Source of the DNA: Candidatus Nitrosopumilus sp.
Lineage (GTDB): Archaea > Thermoproteota > Nitrososphaeria > Nitrososphaerales > Nitrosopumilaceae
Length of the DNA stretch: 15,752 bases
Assembly: GCA_013002265.1 (NCBI GenBank)
Contig: JABDKK010000091.1
Span: 1-15,752, forward strand
Direction of reading: 5' to 3'
The translations under genes and the position numbers were made by a program. A model generated the notes under the pieces. It ran no database searches, had not been told where the DNA came from, and saw only the letters and a program-made list of their open reading frames with translations. The stretch's first letter is position 1. Each line of letters begins with the position of its first letter. This document shows positions 1-5,371 of this stretch, one piece after another.

Positions 1-1107
1 GCTTGGAACGGTAATACATCACAGGGCCAAACTGGCAAAACGATTTCTTCAGATGAACTTGTTGAAAAACTTGATCGAGTTTTTTTGTTGGATGTGAGAA
101 ATACTGATGAGTTCTCAGAGTACAAAATTCCCGGCAGTGTGAACATTCCATTGCCAGAACTTTTTGATTCAAAAGTTACAGCAAAAATTCCAAAAGACAA
201 GCAGATAGTAACAATTTGTCCACATGGAAATCGTGCCATGATTGCAAGTTTTGCCCTAACAAGAGCAGGAATAGATTCACAAACGCTTCAAAACGGTCTA
301 GCTGGATGGAATCAAGTTCTAAAACCAGTTACAGTAGTCAATCAGCCAACAAAAATAATTCAGGTTCAAAAAGTTGGAAAGGGATGCCTTTCATACATTG
401 TAGAATCAGATGGAAAGGCAATAGTAATTGATCCCCTATATCCTTTTGAGAAGTACATCGATATTTCCAAAAAACAGGGATTCCAAATCATCAAAGTGTT
501 TGACACACATCAGCATGCAGATCATGTTTCATCAGCAAGAGATCTTGCAAAGGAAGTTGATGCAGAATTGTATCTATCAAAATATGAGGGCTTTTTGTAT
601 GAGGCTAATTTTATTGGCGATGCAGACCAAATCATTTTTGCAAACTCAAAGTTGCGTGTAATTCATACCCCAGGACATACACCAGGCAGTCTTAGTTTTG
701 TCATAGATGAAAAATTTGTATTCACTGGAGATATCTTATTTGTAGAATCAATTGGAAGGCCTGATCTTAGAGACAACGCCGAAGAGTTTACAAAAGAACT
801 TTACAATACGCTACATAACAAATTACTCAAACTGTCAAATCACACCATGGTGTTTCCTGCCCATCATGGAGAAGGGGCAGAGCCAGAAAATGAAGCATTC
901 TACTCTACAATTGAAAAATCAAAGAGTCTCCCATGGCTTGACATATCAGAGGAAGAGTTTGTTAAAAAAATAGTTGCAATTACCCGTCCTAGACCAATGA
1001 ACTATAGAAAAATTATTTCTGTAAACAAAGGGGAGTTAGAATTGGCACATTCTGAAATTCCAGACATGGAGATTGGCCCAAACAGATGCAGCATTTCTGA
1101 AACATGA
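1..1107 (+). CDS. Rhodanese / metallo-beta-lactamase fusion, 5' truncated by window edge
   Basis: Frame 1 is open from base 1, so the gene begins before the window; the TTG at 85 is only an internal codon. A rhodanese domain comes first, with the active-site loop CPHGNRA and catalytic Cys at bases 217-219, closing with NGLAGWN near base 310. A metallo-beta-lactamase domain follows: THQHADH metal motif at 505-525, HTPGHTPGS near 664-690, TGDILF near 726 and a late PAHHGEG near 856. The GRPDL run after TGDILF is typical of ETHE1-type persulfide dioxygenases. Family knowledge suggests a cytoplasmic enzyme that accepts sulfane sulfur on the rhodanese Cys and oxidises persulfide at the metal site. 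The first two visible residues, AW, resemble the end of another rhodanese domain, so a tandem rhodanese is possible. The substrate is not proven by sequence. Confidence 0.9.
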   Translation, partial: AWNGNTSQGQTGKTISSDELVEKLDRVFLLDVRNTDEFSEYKIPGSVNIPLPELFDSKVTAKIPKDKQIVTICPHGNRAMIASFALTRAGIDSQTLQNGLAGWNQVLKPVTVVNQPTKIIQVQKVGKGCLSYIVESDGKAIVIDPLYPFEKYIDISKKQGFQIIKVFDTHQHADHVSSARDLAKEVDAELYLSKYEGFLYEANFIGDADQIIFANSKLRVIHTPGHTPGSLSFVIDEKFVFTGDILFVESIGRPDLRDNAEEFTKELYNTLHNKLLKLSNHTMVFPAHHGEGAEPENEAFYSTIEKSKSLPWLDISEEEFVKKIVAITRPRPMNYRKIISVNKGELELAHSEIPDMEIGPNRCSISET

Positions 1108-1210
1108 AGTATATTAAAAAATACAACAGCATTTGCCAAAATTGAAAATAAGGTTGACATTAGGCATAAATTTCAAATTTAACTAAAAAGAAATTTAGCC
1201 TTTAACAAAT

Positions 1211-1230
1211 TTTATTATTTTTAATATATT
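1211..1230 (+). promoter_or_regulatory. TATA-like promoter of the 64-residue gene
   Basis: The AT-only stretch ending in ttaatatatt lies about 26-37 nt before the GTG at 1256. This is the spacing expected for an archaeal TATA box feeding a leaderless or near-leaderless mRNA, and no SD motif is seen. Confidence 0.4.
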
Positions 1231-1255
1231 TCAAATAAAACAATTACAAAAATTT

Positions 1256-1450
1256 GTGACACAAACAGGATATGACCAAAAAGATCTTGAAAAATATGAG
1301 AGTCTTCAAAAAGATTACAAAAAGCTTCTAGCAGATTATGAAGAAATAGAATCAGATAGTCCTCATGCAGTAATAGACAAAAAAATCAAGGAATTATCTG
1401 ACAAGCAAAAAGAGATTCAAGAGTTCTCTGCAAAGTTAAGCAGGAAATAA
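1256..1450 (+). CDS. Small acidic/basic coiled-coil protein, 64 aa
   Basis: The GTG start is placed by the TATA-like box 26-37 nt upstream; there is no SD. The protein is highly charged, with runs of Lys, Glu, Asp and Gln and regularly spaced Leu/Ile/Tyr (DLEKYESLQKDYKKLLADYE, then a second helix after a Ser-Pro break near residues 34-37). That pattern indicates a helical hairpin or two-segment coiled coil. No Cys, no membrane segment and no catalytic motif is visible. It stands alone between the sulfur enzyme and a convergent basic protein at 1519-1659. I do not recognise a family. The coding call rests on composition and promoter spacing. Confidence 0.65.
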   Translation: MTQTGYDQKDLEKYESLQKDYKKLLADYEEIESDSPHAVIDKKIKELSDKQKEIQEFSAKLSRK

Positions 1451-1518
1451 AATTCCAAAAACTATTGAATCATCATATATATTAAAAAGATAAAAAATAG
1501 ATTCGCTAAAAATTATTT

Positions 1519-1659
1519 CTAACGTTTAGCCTTTCTTGCAGTACGTTTTGCCTTAGTTGCAGTCTTTCTAGTCTTTCTTTTGGTAGTACTAGCTGCCTTT
1601 CTTGCAGTACGTTTTGCCTTAGCTGCAACTTTTTTAACAGTTTTTTTGGCTCTTGCCAT
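1519..1659 (-). CDS. Lys/Arg/Ala-rich histone H1-tail-like mini-protein, 46 aa
   Basis: Reading ATG at 1657-1659 to TAG at 1519-1521 gives 46 residues that are almost only Lys, Arg, Ala and Thr, with a few Val and Ser: it begins MARAKKTVKKVAAKAKR and ends TARKAKR. The module AKAKRTARKA occurs twice, 22 residues apart. There are no acidic residues, so the net charge is extremely positive. Composition matches eukaryotic H1 C-terminal tails and bacterial HctB/AlgP-like DNA-condensing tails. A nucleoid or RNA-binding role is inferred from charge only. TTTAAA at 1683-1688 sits 27 nt before the ATG, fitting a leaderless transcript. A longer ORF in another frame of the same strand gives an odd Gln/Leu-rich product and is judged a shadow. 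Confidence 0.75.
   Translation of the reverse strand: MARAKKTVKKVAAKAKRTARKAASTTKRKTRKTATKAKRTARKAKR
1529..1622. repeat. In-frame direct repeat within the basic mini-protein gene
   Basis: A 28-nt segment at 1529-1556 recurs identically at 1595-1622, offset 66 nt (exactly 22 codons), with four further matching bases after one mismatch. It encodes the duplicated AKAKRTARKA module. The near-perfect DNA identity suggests a recent internal duplication or ongoing homogenisation. Confidence 0.85.
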
Positions 1660-1682
1660 GCAAATTTGATTTTTCGATATAC

Positions 1683-1688
1683 TTTAAA
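1683..1688 (-). promoter_or_regulatory. TATA box of the basic mini-protein gene
   Basis: TTTAAA on the minus strand is centred about 27 nt before the ATG at 1659, the standard archaeal TATA-to-start spacing for leaderless transcripts. A small inverted repeat (GCTCA-aac-TGAGC, 1701-1713) lies just upstream of it. Confidence 0.5.
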
Positions 1689-1713
1689 TCCAAAACAAGT
1701 GCTCAAACTGAGC

Positions 1714-2031
1714 TTTAGTTAATTTTTTTTAGTCAAAAAAAATCAAAAAATTATAACGATCAGAAATTTTTAGTTTTTCAAATCAATAAACAAGAATTAA
1801 TTTGAGAGTTTCAAACAACGAAATTGTTGAATCTGTTTAGAACACATAAAATCACAAAATTATGAGTAAAAATAGGGGCAAAACGAGACTTTAGAGTTAT
1901 ACTCTAATGATTGAAAAAGTCTCAAAGAGATTTAATGACAATTGATGAGACAATCAAAAAAGTCTTTTCACATAATCCATCATTAGTTGTGTAAGGAAAA
2001 AATAAATGTCATATGTTTACAAGAAAATTTC
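1714..2031. other. Gene-poor AT-rich stretch with nested inverted repeats
   Basis: I find no convincing gene here. The stretch holds a nested inverted repeat: GAGACTT (1885-1891) pairs with AAGTCTC (1917-1923), and inside it TAGAGT (1892-1897) pairs with ACTCTA (1901-1906) around TAT. A 19-codon ORF follows on the plus strand (ATG 1935 to TAA 1992-1994, starting MTIDETIKKVF). It reads like protein but is too short to assign, and may be a remnant. Confidence 0.4.
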
Positions 2032-2060
2032 AAAAAAAATAATGTGGAGATCTCCACATT
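2032..2060 (-). terminator. Hairpin plus poly-T terminator of the hsp20 operon
   Basis: A perfect 20-bp palindrome, aatgtggaga-tctccacatt (2041-2060), lies 22 bp past the stop of the zinc-protein gene. On the minus strand it is followed directly by ATTTTTTTT (2040-2032). Archaea normally terminate on poly-T alone, so a stem plus T8 would be a strong bacterial-looking terminator. Alternatively the palindrome is a protein-binding dyad that happens to sit at the operon end. Confidence 0.6.
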
Positions 2061-2082
2061 GGTGAATCGTATGCTCTTTGAT

Positions 2083-2262
2083 TTATGCCAGTGAAGCAAC
2101 TGTATGACTTAGGAGGTCATTGTACATACATTGACTGTGAAATTTGATTTGGGTGGTCTTGGAACAATTCTTGCAAATCTCTTGAATTGGTTCAGAGCAC
2201 TGGAAACATTTCAAGTGGATTTGAAGTTCCGCGCCACACCTTCTACATGAGACATCTGGCAT
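2083..2262 (-). CDS. Small multi-CxxC zinc protein, 59 aa, third gene of hsp20 operon
   Basis: ATG at 2260-2262 to TAA at 2083-2085 gives 59 residues. Cysteine pairs appear as CRRC (residues 6-9), CFQC (19-22) and CKNC (30-33), with a further Cys at 45 and several His, enough for one or two zinc sites (treble-clef or zinc-ribbon type). The start follows an in-frame TGA and is preceded by GAGGTG eight bases upstream, a good SD. It lies 12 bp downstream of the 40-residue ORF, so it is probably co-transcribed with hsp20. A transcription or proteostasis adaptor is possible, but the sequence does not show a function. Confidence 0.75.
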   Translation of the reverse strand: MPDVSCRRCGAELQIHLKCFQCSEPIQEICKNCSKTTQIKFHSQCMYNDLLSHTVASLA

Positions 2263-2274
2263 GTATGAAACACC

Positions 2275-2397
2275 TCACGGGAAATTTCTTCTGCCAATCT
2301 TCCATTTAGTTATAATTTCTTCAGGATAAGAAGAAATTTTTTCAAATGAAGATTTGACAGATTTTCTGATTTGAGATATTGAAGTTTGGCCTTTCAT
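2275..2397 (-). CDS. Small basic protein, 40 aa, second gene of hsp20 operon
   Basis: ATG at 2395-2397 to TGA at 2275-2277 gives 40 residues, beginning MKGQTSISQIRKSVKSSFEK and ending KIGRRNFP. It is basic and probably helical in the first half, with no Cys and no membrane segment. A very strong SD (GGAGG, bases about 2403-2408) lies between the hsp20 stop and this ATG, 11 bp after hsp20 ends. The next gene starts 12 bp downstream with its own SD. Tight packing plus SD sites argues for real translation. I do not recognise a family; an Hsp20 partner is a guess from position only. Confidence 0.65.
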   Translation of the reverse strand: MKGQTSISQIRKSVKSSFEKISSYPEEIITKWKIGRRNFP

Positions 2398-2408
2398 GCT
2401 ATCCCTCC

Positions 2409-2906
2409 TCACTCAACTGACACTAGCCTGCCTTTTGGTTTTTCCTCGGCTAGAGAAAGCGTCAGTTCCAGTACTCCATTTGTGTACTTTGCCTTTGCAG
2501 AGTTCTCATCTACCTTGTACTTTAGAGGAATCTTTGTGCTGTATTTTCGATCCCCATGTTCTGCTGAAATGGAGACAACATTATCGTCTATGTTTACTTT
2601 AATGTCAGATTTTTCAATTCCTGGCATCTCAGTAACGAGTTTTAATATTCGTCCCTTTTCATCAATTGTCTCATCAACAAATGGTTCACGTGCACCAGTT
2701 TCCCCTACAGTAGAAACGGGTTTTGTATTTCCCCATTCTTTTACATGGGGCTTTCCGTCAGGACCTACTGTCATCTCGTATCCGTAGTAGTAGGGTCCAA
2801 TAGTTTGGACTTGTCCTCCTAGAGGATTTTCGAAGATGTCGCCGTAATTAAAAAAGCGATTCGACAATCTTCGAAATGTATTTTCGAATTGGTCATCAAA
2901 CCACAT
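2409..2906 (-). CDS. hsp20: Hsp20 / alpha-crystallin small heat-shock protein, 165 aa
   Basis: ATP-independent holdase that binds unfolding proteins in large cytoplasmic oligomers. The alpha-crystallin domain spans about residues 73-155, including TEMPGIEKSDIKVNI (92-106), VSISAEHGD and the signature GVLEL at 144-148. The N-terminal arm is aromatic and Gly-rich (RLSNRFFNYGDIF, then GPYYYGYEM). The tail is short, with VSV near the end as a possible weak I/V-x-I/V anchor. ATG at 2904-2906 is preceded by GGTGAT with a 6-nt spacer, complementary to the 16S 3' end. A TATA box lies at 2941-2950. It heads an operon with two small genes. The palindrome at 2926-2941 falls between TATA box and expected start of transcription, suggesting repression. 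Confidence 0.95.
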   Translation of the reverse strand: MWFDDQFENTFRRLSNRFFNYGDIFENPLGGQVQTIGPYYYGYEMTVGPDGKPHVKEWGNTKPVSTVGETGAREPFVDETIDEKGRILKLVTEMPGIEKSDIKVNIDDNVVSISAEHGDRKYSTKIPLKYKVDENSAKAKYTNGVLELTLSLAEEKPKGRLVSVE

Positions 2907-2925
2907 TTGTTTATCACCGAATTAA

Positions 2926-2950
2926 TGTAATAGACATTACAAAATATAAA
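2926..2950 (-). promoter_or_regulatory. hsp20 promoter with palindromic operator
   Basis: On the minus strand TTTATATTTT (2950-2941) is a TATA box centred about 40 nt before the hsp20 ATG. Immediately downstream lies a perfect 6-4-6 palindrome, TGTAAT-agac-ATTACA (2926-2941), placed where a bound repressor would block polymerase. Confidence 0.6.
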
Positions 2951-2982
2951 GATTTTGCATAACATATCCAGAAATTACTTTA

Positions 2983-3010
2983 TGTCATTTTTATGACAAA
3001 ATTAAAATAG
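2983..3010 (+). promoter_or_regulatory. Second palindrome and promoter of the C2H2-like gene
   Basis: TGTCAT-tttt-ATGACA (2983-2998) is a perfect 6-4-6 palindrome with the same skeleton as the hsp20 one. It is followed by AT-rich aaattaaaatag (2999-3010), about 28 nt before the ATG at 3032, probably the TATA element. The palindrome covers the position just upstream of TATA (TFB recognition region). Confidence 0.5.
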
Positions 3011-3031
3011 ACATTATTCATTGAATTAGCA

Positions 3032-3238
3032 ATGCAAGTTCTCCATCAAGAGTTTGAACAAAATCAATCAAAACCAAAAAATCAGAGACAGGTTACATAT
3101 TTTTGCAGGTTATGCAGAAAATATGGAATTAAAACAAGAAAGGCACATTTACAAAATTATCACAATGCCAACAGGGACACAGTAACCAAAAGAAGCAACC
3201 AGGATCTGGTAGATGTCATATTCATTGAATCAAGATGA
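3032..3238 (+). CDS. Small C2H2-like zinc-finger protein, 68 aa
   Basis: ATG start, no SD, TATA-like element about 28 nt upstream. The central part reads CRLCRKYGIKTRKAHLQNYH (residues 25-44), which is C-x2-C-x10-H-x4-H, a classical single zinc-finger spacing. Basic residues surround it (KPKNQRQ before; RDTVTKR after), consistent with nucleic-acid binding. It is divergent from hsp20, and both promoters carry the same type of palindrome. It could therefore be a regulator of itself and hsp20, but that is inference. It has a single finger and no other DNA-binding domain, so it may instead bind RNA or a partner protein. Confidence 0.75.
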   Translation: MQVLHQEFEQNQSKPKNQRQVTYFCRLCRKYGIKTRKAHLQNYHNANRDTVTKRSNQDLVDVIFIESR

Positions 3239-3292
3239 TTATTTTTAGATTTAATTTAGAAATTTCTTAAAAAAAACAGAACTTCAAAAAGA

Positions 3293-3358
3293 TTATTTCT
3301 TTTTTGAAGTGGTTTTTTTGGATGCTGTTTTAGCTGTTGCTTTTTTCTTTGCTGCCAT
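3293..3358 (-). CDS. Lys/Ala/Thr-rich mini-protein, 21 aa
   Basis: ATG at 3356-3358 to TAA at 3293-3295 gives a 21-residue peptide beginning MAAKKKATAK and ending in three lysines. Ten lysines, no acidic residues and only Ala/Thr/Ser otherwise give an H1-tail-like composition close to the 46-residue protein at 1519-1659. A TATA-like TATTTTT (minus strand, near 3400-3408) lies about 45 nt upstream. The plus-strand frame over the same bases gives an unlikely hydrophobic product. The ORF is so short that chance cannot be excluded, but the start and composition are unlike random AT-rich DNA. Confidence 0.5.
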   Translation of the reverse strand: MAAKKKATAKTASKKTTSKKK

Positions 3359-3475
3359 GGATATCGGTATTTTCACTTGGATTTCTACAGGTGAAATTGA
3401 AAAAAATATACCAAATAGGTATTATTTAGATCACATTTTTTGTCTAAAAATTTCCAAAAAGTGGTTTTTCCAAAA

Positions 3476-3673
3476 ATGGGATTTTTCTCAAACATACAAT
3501 TTCAATGGCAAATGGGTAGAAATATCCCTTAATAGATCAGAGGGGAGTCGACTCGCGATGACTTTGAAAAGTATCCAAAGTGCCAGGATTACAAAGGCTC
3601 TGGATTGTATTGTAAAAAACACAGAGAAGTTGGGAAGGTACTGGAGGGGCAAGTCAATTCCCAAATTACATAA
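3476..3673 (+). pseudogene. Interrupted small ORF with Cys/His motif
   Basis: From ATG at 3476 a frame runs 18 codons, meets tandem stops TAA TAG (3530-3535), then continues open in the same frame to TAA at 3671-3673. The second part reads like protein (DDFEKYPKCQDYKGSGLYCK and onwards, with a nearby KKHRE) and has Cys-x9-Cys-x3-His, a possible zinc site, but no usable start codon. TAAAAATTT lies 23-31 nt before the ATG. Explanations are a decayed gene, indels around 3526-3556 that hide one continuous frame, or a chance open frame. Another frame is open across much of 3309-3713 but its product looks random. Otherwise I see nothing in 3359-3720. Confidence 0.3.
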
Positions 3674-3720
3674 ACCAGTACAGATTTTAAAGTTGAATTC
3701 CACAAGAAACTGAAGATTAG

Positions 3721-4029
3721 ATGAATCCACTATTTCAGTTAAGCACTAGAAGTTATGACAAAGAAATCCCAATTATAAAAAGTGCATTGGAGCAGTTAGA
3801 AAAAGAATGCAATGCAAAAAATGGATACGTGATTGAAGAGCCGTTTCAAAAATTTGGTTGGACTTTTTTTAACATTCAGATCAGCGAAGAGATGGTAGGC
3901 ATTATTGAAAAATCAGGAATGATGGAAGGGGCATTAGGATACAGAATTGGAGAGCAGATGACAAATTTTATCGGACATTATTTAGAAACTAAAGGTAGCT
4001 CAGTTAGGATAAAAAAAATAGATTACTGA
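3721..4029 (+). CDS. Unknown soluble protein, 102 aa
   Basis: ATG directly follows an in-frame TAG. TTTTAAAG about 30 nt upstream (near 3685-3693) fits a leaderless promoter. The protein is soluble and mixed alpha/beta: an early helix (IIKSALEQLEKECNAK), an aromatic strand (FQKFGWTFFNIQI), then a Gly-rich segment with GALGYRIGEQMTNFIGHYLE. It has no signal peptide, a single Cys and no recognised catalytic motif. It ends 12 bp from the convergent stop of dps. I do not recognise the family; it looks like one of the many conserved-hypothetical archaeal proteins of this size. Confidence 0.75.
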   Translation: MNPLFQLSTRSYDKEIPIIKSALEQLEKECNAKNGYVIEEPFQKFGWTFFNIQISEEMVGIIEKSGMMEGALGYRIGEQMTNFIGHYLETKGSSVRIKKIDY

Positions 4030-4041
4030 TCAATTCTAGAG

Positions 4042-4512
4042 CTATTCAAGAAATGCGCGGAGCATCCAGGCCATTTTCTCATGTTGTTCCATCAAGCCTG
4101 TTAAAAAGTCCGAAGTTCCAGCATCGCCAAGATGCGTGCAGGTTTCAAGATCCTTTCTCAAACTTTGGATTACAGACTCGTGATCATCTAAGAGATTTCT
4201 AAGCATGGTTTTTGCCTCTGGATAGGTGTCTGACTGTTCCTTAAGTCTGGTATTTCCAAGGAATTCTGCAAGAGTAGCCATGGATTTGCCACCGAGAGAA
4301 CGACTTCTTTCTGCCACCTCATCGATTATTGCATCTATTTCTTCATACTGGGATTCAAAGAACTTGTGCAAGTCATTGAATTGAATTCCAGTCACATTCC
4401 AATGATAATTTCTAGTCTTTGTGTACAAAACATACTCATCCGAGAGCAGATTGTTTAGCATTCCCACAATATTTTTTGAATTATCAGATGAAATTCCTAT
4501 GTTGGGTTCCAT
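4042..4512 (-). CDS. dps: Dps ferritin-like DNA-protection protein, 156 aa
   Basis: Dodecameric ferritin that oxidises Fe(II) with peroxide, stores iron and shields DNA. Length is normal for Dps. The intersubunit ferroxidase ligands are all present with exact family spacing: His37 (in YHWNV), His49, Asp64 and Glu68 (DEVAERSRSLGG), matching His31/His43/Asp58/Glu62 of Listeria Dps. The acidic N-terminus has no Lys/Arg-rich DNA-binding tail, so direct DNA binding may be weak. The late segment (EQHEKMAWMLRAFLE) is the usual final helix. The ATG is preceded by a TATA box (4529-4542) at about 24 nt, so it is probably leaderless and transcribed alone, although the amidohydrolase gene ends 57 bp upstream on the same strand. 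Confidence 0.95.
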   Translation of the reverse strand: MEPNIGISSDNSKNIVGMLNNLLSDEYVLYTKTRNYHWNVTGIQFNDLHKFFESQYEEIDAIIDEVAERSRSLGGKSMATLAEFLGNTRLKEQSDTYPEAKTMLRNLLDDHESVIQSLRKDLETCTHLGDAGTSDFLTGLMEQHEKMAWMLRAFLE

Positions 4513-4528
4513 ACTACCAAATGCAGGT

Positions 4529-4542
4529 TATAAAATTTAAAG
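4529..4542 (-). promoter_or_regulatory. TATA box of dps
   Basis: On the minus strand TTTAAATTTTATAA sits about 17-30 nt before the dps ATG in the 57-bp gap after the amidohydrolase gene. This indicates a separate dps transcript. No palindrome is seen next to it. Confidence 0.55.
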
Positions 4543-4569
4543 GATTAGTGTGATTACAAAAAATACTTT

Positions 4570-5370
4570 TTAGGAAATTTTATAGAGTTTTTTTGCATTT
4601 TTGTACATGAAGTTATCTCTAAATTCTTTTTTGATACTGAGCTTTGCTACAAAGTTAAGGTATGAGTCCATTGTACTAATTGGCCAATCAGTACCATACA
4701 GCAGATATCTTGGCTCTCCTGCATAGTTGATCAGTTCAGCAACCTTGTCTTTCATCATCTTTTCAAAAAAGTGATCAAAAGAGCCAACAACAAGTCCAGA
4801 TACGTCTGCAAAAACATTCTTGTTTTTGTAGAGCACCTCTTGAGCATCTTGAATCCACGGATTGCCCAGATGGCACATTACTATTTTGAGTTCAGGGTTA
4901 TCAACTGCAACATCATCCAAGTTGAGTGGTCTTGAAAATCGCAGTTTTCCCTTCTCCGAATATGTATCGCCAGTGTGAAACATTACAGGAATTCCAAACT
5001 CAATGCAAGTATCATAGACTTTTTGGTACCTTTCATCATAAGGATAATAGTGCTCGTATCCGGAGTAAATTTTCATGGCTTTGATTTGGCCATCTTTAAT
5101 CCATTCTCTATATTGTTTTAGATCCTCATCGGTATGATTGTCAATTGTAAATCCTGCTGCAACCCCGAGATTGTCATATTTTTTGATGCCATCAATGATT
5201 TGTTTGGTTGAGGGCCTCCGTTCATTGACCTTGTACGAGGATAAAATTATGGCATAGTCTACATTGTTGCTGATCATTTCTGTTTGAAGCATTTCCAATC
5301 TGTCTTCCAATAATGGGATATGCTCGGTTAATTCATACTGATTTACATGAACATGGCAATCAATTATCAT
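4570..5370 (-). CDS. Amidohydrolase-2 family TIM-barrel metal hydrolase, 266 aa
   Basis: Metal-dependent hydrolase or decarboxylase of the amidohydrolase-2 family (PF04909, which includes ACMSD-type decarboxylases and sugar lactonases). Motifs in order: HVH near the N-terminus (His6, His8), MFHTGD with His132, CHLGNPW with His167 and the late YGTDWP with Asp228, the expected set of metal and catalytic ligands. Length is typical of short members. ATG start. It lies 1 bp after the GNAT stop, so it is the second gene of a two-gene operon. The substrate cannot be read from sequence; aminocarboxymuconate itself is unlikely, since no tryptophan-degradation genes are nearby. Confidence 0.9.
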   Translation of the reverse strand: MIIDCHVHVNQYELTEHIPLLEDRLEMLQTEMISNNVDYAIILSSYKVNERRPSTKQIIDGIKKYDNLGVAAGFTIDNHTDEDLKQYREWIKDGQIKAMKIYSGYEHYYPYDERYQKVYDTCIEFGIPVMFHTGDTYSEKGKLRFSRPLNLDDVAVDNPELKIVMCHLGNPWIQDAQEVLYKNKNVFADVSGLVVGSFDHFFEKMMKDKVAELINYAGEPRYLLYGTDWPISTMDSYLNFVAKLSIKKEFRDNFMYKNAKKLYKIS

Positions 5371-5371
5371 T

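Noticed and set aside
1506..1706. 66-codon minus-strand ORF rich in Leu, Gln and Arg
   Set aside because: It is the shifted frame of the 46-residue Lys/Ala protein; its repeated Leu/Gln/Arg pattern comes from the same DNA repeat, while the other frame has ATG, promoter and H1-like composition.
2386..2787. Plus-strand 133-codon ORF opposite hsp20
   Set aside because: Antisense shadow of the alpha-crystallin gene, which has clear family motifs.
3309..3713. Plus-strand 134-codon ORF
   Set aside because: Random-looking composition, no promoter, and it runs antisense over the Lys-rich mini-ORF.
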